A stretch of 8,953 nt of DNA from positions 1 through 8,953 of the forward strand of contig JAZNKS010000129.1 of NCBI GenBank assembly GCA_045578725.1, given 5' to 3'. This document shows, one piece after another, positions 6,476 to 8,953 of the stretch. Numbering within the stretch: the first letter of the stretch is position 1; the number at the start of each line of letters is the position of its first letter. Under the pieces are notes generated by a model. That model made no database searches and had not been told where the DNA came from. It was given only the letters and a program-made list of their open reading frames with translations. The position numbers and the translations under genes were made by a program. This DNA is from Flemingiibacterium sp045578725. GTDB taxonomy: Bacteria > Bacillota > Clostridia > Oscillospirales > CAG-272.

Positions 6476-8431
6476 ATGTACAACTATTCCATCATCCATC
6501 TTGACATGGATCATATCGATGAAATCTGCGAGGACATCCGGCACCAGTATGAGCAGAAAATTGCCGATCTGCCCCTCTTTCTGATGGCGCTCGTTCCCGA
6601 AGGCGATCCCGCCCGCCCCGGCCATGCGCTTGACAAGGCCGCGATGCTCTGCGAGCAGTACGATCGCTTCAGGGAAAAGCTGGATGCGATGGGCATCCCC
6701 AGCGGCATCCTCGTCCAATGCACCATCGGACACGGCTATCCGCTCAACAATCCCTTCCCCTTCCAGCCCTACATCGGCCTCTTTGATGGCAGGCCCGCCA
6801 ACATCTGCTGCCCCTATGACGAGGGCTTCCGCGAGCATATGCGCGGCCAGTTTGCCACCATCGCCGCCCGCCGTCCCGCGCTGATTATGGTCGATGACGA
6901 TTTCCGCCTGCTCCATTACCGGCCCGGCGGATGCGGCTGCCCCCTCCATCGGGAGGCGCTGAAGAAGCGGATCGGCCGCGAGTTTGGCGTCGAAGAGCTG
7001 CGCGAGGCGGTCTATGACAAGTGCGATCCCGCCATCCGCGAGGCCTATGTCGATACCCTGCGCGAATCGGTGCTCGACTGTGCCAAGGTCTATCGCGAGG
7101 GCATTGATGCCGTGGATCCCACGATTCCCGGCGCCTTCTGCGCTACCGGCTCGCTTATCTATGAATTCAGCGGTGAGATCGCCGGTCTGCTGGCCGGCAA
7201 GGGCAATCCCCGCATCCTTCGCTTCGGAAACGGCCATTATCATCCCCACAGTATCCACGATTTCACGCCCCATATGCGGATCGCCGCCGCGCAGGCCGCG
7301 CTGACAAGGGATCGGGGCCTTGTCGATGTCCTGCTGGCCGAAACCGATACCTGCCCGCAGAACCGCTATTCCACCGCGGCGCATTATCTGCACAGCCATT
7401 TCACCGGCACGATTCTGGAGGGCGCATCCGGTGCCAAGCATTGGCTCTCCCGAAAGGCATGGGAGCCGAGAAGCGGCCTTGCCTACCGTAAGCTGCTGGC
7501 CAAAAATGCCGGCTTCTATCAGACCCTGTCCGATCTGGTGCCCCGCCTTGCCTGGCGCGGATGCCGGATTCCCGTCCCAGCCCGGCCGTACTGCTTCCAG
7601 CCCGAAAACGAAAGCGTGAACGGCTGGACCTCCTGCGTTCTGGAGCGGCTCGGCCTGCCGATGTACTTCTCGGCCAAGCCGACCGGCGCCCTCTTCCTTG
7701 ATGGCACCGATGACCGCTTCTTTACCGATGAGGAGCTGCTGCAGCTTCTCTCCGGCCCCGTCTTTTTCTCCTCGGAATCGGCCGGCCGTCTGATCGATCG
7801 CGGCTTTGGCAAATATCTCGGTGTATCCGTCCGCGAATGGACGGGCAAGAATACCAGCGGTGAGCGGATTGCTTTGAACAGCAATTCCTGCAGCATCCAG
7901 ATGAAGCGAAAGGAGCTCGTCCCGCTCTCGGATGCCGTCAGAATTCATTCCACCGTCTATCATATCCCGGACGGGCACACCATGGAGGATCTCTTCCCCG
8001 GCGTGACCTCCTATAAGAATGAGCTTGGCGGCACGGCCGTTGTCTTCTGCGGCACCCCGAAGGCGGCGTATGTCTACACCGAGGCCTTCTCCTTCTTAAA
8101 TGAATCCCGCAAGCTCCAGATGGCATCTCTGCTTGCCGAAGTCGGCGAGCTTCCGCTTTGGTATACCGGCGATGCCGAGGTCTATTTCCGCGCGGCGGAC
8201 ATCCTCGATGGCGACGGAAATCCGACCGGCGAGCGCTTTGTCTCCTTCTTCAATATCGGCATGGATCCGCTTGAGGAGCTGGAGCTTGGGTCGGATCGGC
8301 CGGTGACGGCGGTGGAAATCCTTCGCCCCGACGGAAAATTCGAGGCCGTGGATTTTGATGTCACCGCCGATGGCTTCACGGTGCACGCCCCGGCCGGCAT
8401 TCTCGATCCGGTGATTCTGAAGCTGAAATAA
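6476..8431 (+). CDS. putative GH42-like multidomain glycosidase, family unassigned
   Basis: A 651-residue protein without signal peptide, so probably cytoplasmic. I cannot name its family. The N-terminal half (about 1-370) looks like a TIM-barrel glycosidase domain, with the striking motifs VDDDFRLL (Asp140-Asp142), a GCGCPLH cysteine pair (153, 155), CCPYDE (111-116) and LAETDTCPQNRYS (Glu289). Asp140-142 and Glu289 are the most likely catalytic acids. Residues about 382-455 (ALFLDGTDD, then GRLIDRGFGKYLGV) recall the glutamine-amidotransferase-like trimerisation domain of GH42 beta-galactosidases. A beta-rich tail starts near 559 (LPLWYTGDAEVYF). It has its own promoter downstream of the alpha-galactosidase terminator. 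The shared location suggests plant or host oligosaccharide use, but that is inference. The alternative is a non-hydrolytic or phosphorolytic relative. Confidence 0.6.
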   Translation: MYNYSIIHLDMDHIDEICEDIRHQYEQKIADLPLFLMALVPEGDPARPGHALDKAAMLCEQYDRFREKLDAMGIPSGILVQCTIGHGYPLNNPFPFQPYIGLFDGRPANICCPYDEGFREHMRGQFATIAARRPALIMVDDDFRLLHYRPGGCGCPLHREALKKRIGREFGVEELREAVYDKCDPAIREAYVDTLRESVLDCAKVYREGIDAVDPTIPGAFCATGSLIYEFSGEIAGLLAGKGNPRILRFGNGHYHPHSIHDFTPHMRIAAAQAALTRDRGLVDVLLAETDTCPQNRYSTAAHYLHSHFTGTILEGASGAKHWLSRKAWEPRSGLAYRKLLAKNAGFYQTLSDLVPRLAWRGCRIPVPARPYCFQPENESVNGWTSCVLERLGLPMYFSAKPTGALFLDGTDDRFFTDEELLQLLSGPVFFSSESAGRLIDRGFGKYLGVSVREWTGKNTSGERIALNSNSCSIQMKRKELVPLSDAVRIHSTVYHIPDGHTMEDLFPGVTSYKNELGGTAVVFCGTPKAAYVYTEAFSFLNESRKLQMASLLAEVGELPLWYTGDAEVYFRAADILDGDGNPTGERFVSFFNIGMDPLEELELGSDRPVTAVEILRPDGKFEAVDFDVTADGFTVHAPAGILDPVILKLK

Positions 8432-8438
8432 AAAGCAA

Positions 8439-8471
8439 GCCTCCCCCATCCGCAAAGCGTGATGGGGAGGC
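8439..8471 (+). terminator. terminator-like hairpin after the glycosidase-like gene
   Basis: GCCTCCCCCATC (8439-8450) pairs with GATGGGGAGGC (8461-8471), with one bulged C and extra CGC/GCG pairing in the loop, 7 bases after the stop. It lacks a T-run, so it may be a weak or factor-assisted terminator. Confidence 0.5.
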
Positions 8472-8600
8472 GCACTTCGTCGCTCTAACGATTTTCGCTA
8501 TACAGTTGCCGGGGTAGGTGGGCCCAGGCGGCTCCGCCGCCACGGCTGGTTCTGTCGGTAGATTCTTCCCTTCATCGCTGAAGAATCAATCTTGCACAAA

Positions 8601-8633
8601 CTTCAAAAAACTTCCCCATGAAGTTTTTTGAAG
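8601..8633. repeat. 13-bp perfect inverted repeat
   Basis: CTTCAAAAAACTT (8601-8613) and AAGTTTTTTGAAG (8621-8633) flank a 7-base loop. It is the first of three large palindromes in a row downstream of the glycosidase-like gene. Confidence 0.85.
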
Positions 8634-8640
8634 GGAGTTT

Positions 8641-8672
8641 GAGGGGAACTTTTTTTCAAAAAAGTTCCCCTC
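8641..8672. repeat. 15-bp perfect inverted repeat with GGGGAAC core
   Basis: GAGGGGAACTTTTTT (8641-8655) and its exact complement (8658-8672) meet around a 2-base centre, the same architecture as the palindrome at 1078-1129. Both share the GAGGGG..AAC / GTT..CCCC flanks, so they may belong to one intergenic repeat family. Confidence 0.85.
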
Positions 8673-8697
8673 ATCGTTTTCCCGTTTCGCTGGGATA

Positions 8698-8756
8698 CGA
8701 GAGAAGGACAAGGGGATGGGGAACCTACGGCTTCCCCTCCCCTTATCCTCCTCTCG
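8698..8756. repeat. long imperfect inverted repeat
   Basis: Arms 8698-8723 and 8732-8756 pair over about 25 positions with two mismatches and one bulged base, around an 8-base loop (CCTACGGC). The left arm is purine-rich and the right pyrimidine-rich. It directly follows the two shorter palindromes. Confidence 0.75.
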
Positions 8757-8867
8757 CGCTCTCCTCCAATCCTCTCCTCTCCCGTCATGGGTGCGGCGGG
8801 GGAGTGAGACGGAGCGGTGGGAGGGGGAGTTTGTGCGGATTGCCCGGACGACGGGGATTTTGTACAG

Positions 8868-8904
8868 TGACCCCGCCCCGCTAATGAGATGCGGGGCGGG
8901 GTCA
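8868..8904. terminator. GC-rich 14-bp perfect hairpin, terminator-like
   Basis: TGACCCCGCCCCGC (8868-8881) and GCGGGGCGGGGTCA (8891-8904) surround a 9-base loop. A short TTCGTTT tail on the plus strand is weak. With no gene directly upstream on the plus strand, it may serve a minus-strand gene beyond the window, or act in both directions. Confidence 0.5.
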
Positions 8905-8953
8905 TTCGTTTGCGGAGGGGCATCACGCTTCGCGGATGCGGCTTCGCCGGGGG

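Larger units (their letters stand above)
8472..8953. other. non-coding region rich in inverted repeats, no credible gene
   Basis: About 480 bases to the window end. Short open frames here are purine- or pyrimidine-rich, overlap one another on opposite strands, cross the palindromes and show no domain-like composition, so I do not call them. The region holds small hairpins (for example GGCGGC-TCC-GCCGCC at 8527-8541 and GATTCTTC/GAAGAATC at 8561-8587) and the larger palindromes listed separately. No tRNA fold was recognised. Confidence 0.7.

Noticed and set aside
4832..7978. A 1048-codon open frame on the minus strand, antisense to both carbohydrate genes
   Set aside because: It spans two well-supported plus-strand genes and the promoter and terminator between them. 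It looks like a codon-bias shadow in GC-rich DNA: low-complexity Gly/Ala/Asp-rich product, no recognisable domain and no Shine-Dalgarno noticed.
8603..8926. Overlapping short frames on both strands (about 88 and 107 codons)
   Set aside because: They run through the palindromes, are biased to Pro/Ser/Arg/Gly from repeat DNA, and have no domain-like sequence.

Overview
The window looks like a chromosomal segment from an uncultured, endospore-type Firmicute, probably class Clostridia. Three things point there. It has AG-rich Shine-Dalgarno sites, near-consensus housekeeping promoters, and a PdaA-type muramic-acid deacetylase, which belongs to spore-cortex synthesis in known relatives. Coding DNA is GC-rich, and the promoter-bearing gaps are clearly more AT-rich. 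No phage, transposase, CRISPR array, tRNA or rRNA was seen.

Region 1 (1-2600, minus strand) is arginine biosynthesis. argH (argininosuccinate lyase) runs off the left edge, so only its N-terminal 303 residues are present. Upstream of it lies a complete argG (argininosuccinate synthase). Together they convert citrulline plus aspartate to arginine plus fumarate. The gap between them holds a very long perfect inverted repeat. Upstream of argG are two promoters with the same hexamers and spacing (TTGATT-17-TATAAT), with a textbook ARG box between them that ArgR/AhrC would be expected to bind.

Region 2 (2679-4159, plus strand) holds two polysaccharide deacetylases whose stop and start overlap (TGATG). 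The first is PdaA-like, with the altered TFDAGYEN motif. The second has the canonical TFDDGP motif set and a three-copy 7-residue repeat just after its signal peptide. Both appear to be exported and to act on peptidoglycan.

Region 3 (4197-8471, plus strand) holds two probably cytoplasmic carbohydrate-active proteins, each with its own strong sigma-A type promoter and a terminator-like hairpin. The first is a GH36-type alpha-galactosidase. The second is a 651-residue protein that resembles GH42-like enzymes in domain order (barrel, glutamine-amidotransferase-like domain, beta-domain). I cannot assign it to a named family. It is the best candidate in the window for an undescribed activity.

Region 4 (8472-8953) has no credible gene. 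It is a dense cluster of inverted repeats, one of which shares its core with the palindrome between argG and argH, suggesting a genome-wide intergenic repeat family. I found no clear multi-gene novel system. The points most worth following up are the orphan glycosidase-like gene with its candidate operator, the argG control region, and the intergenic repeats.
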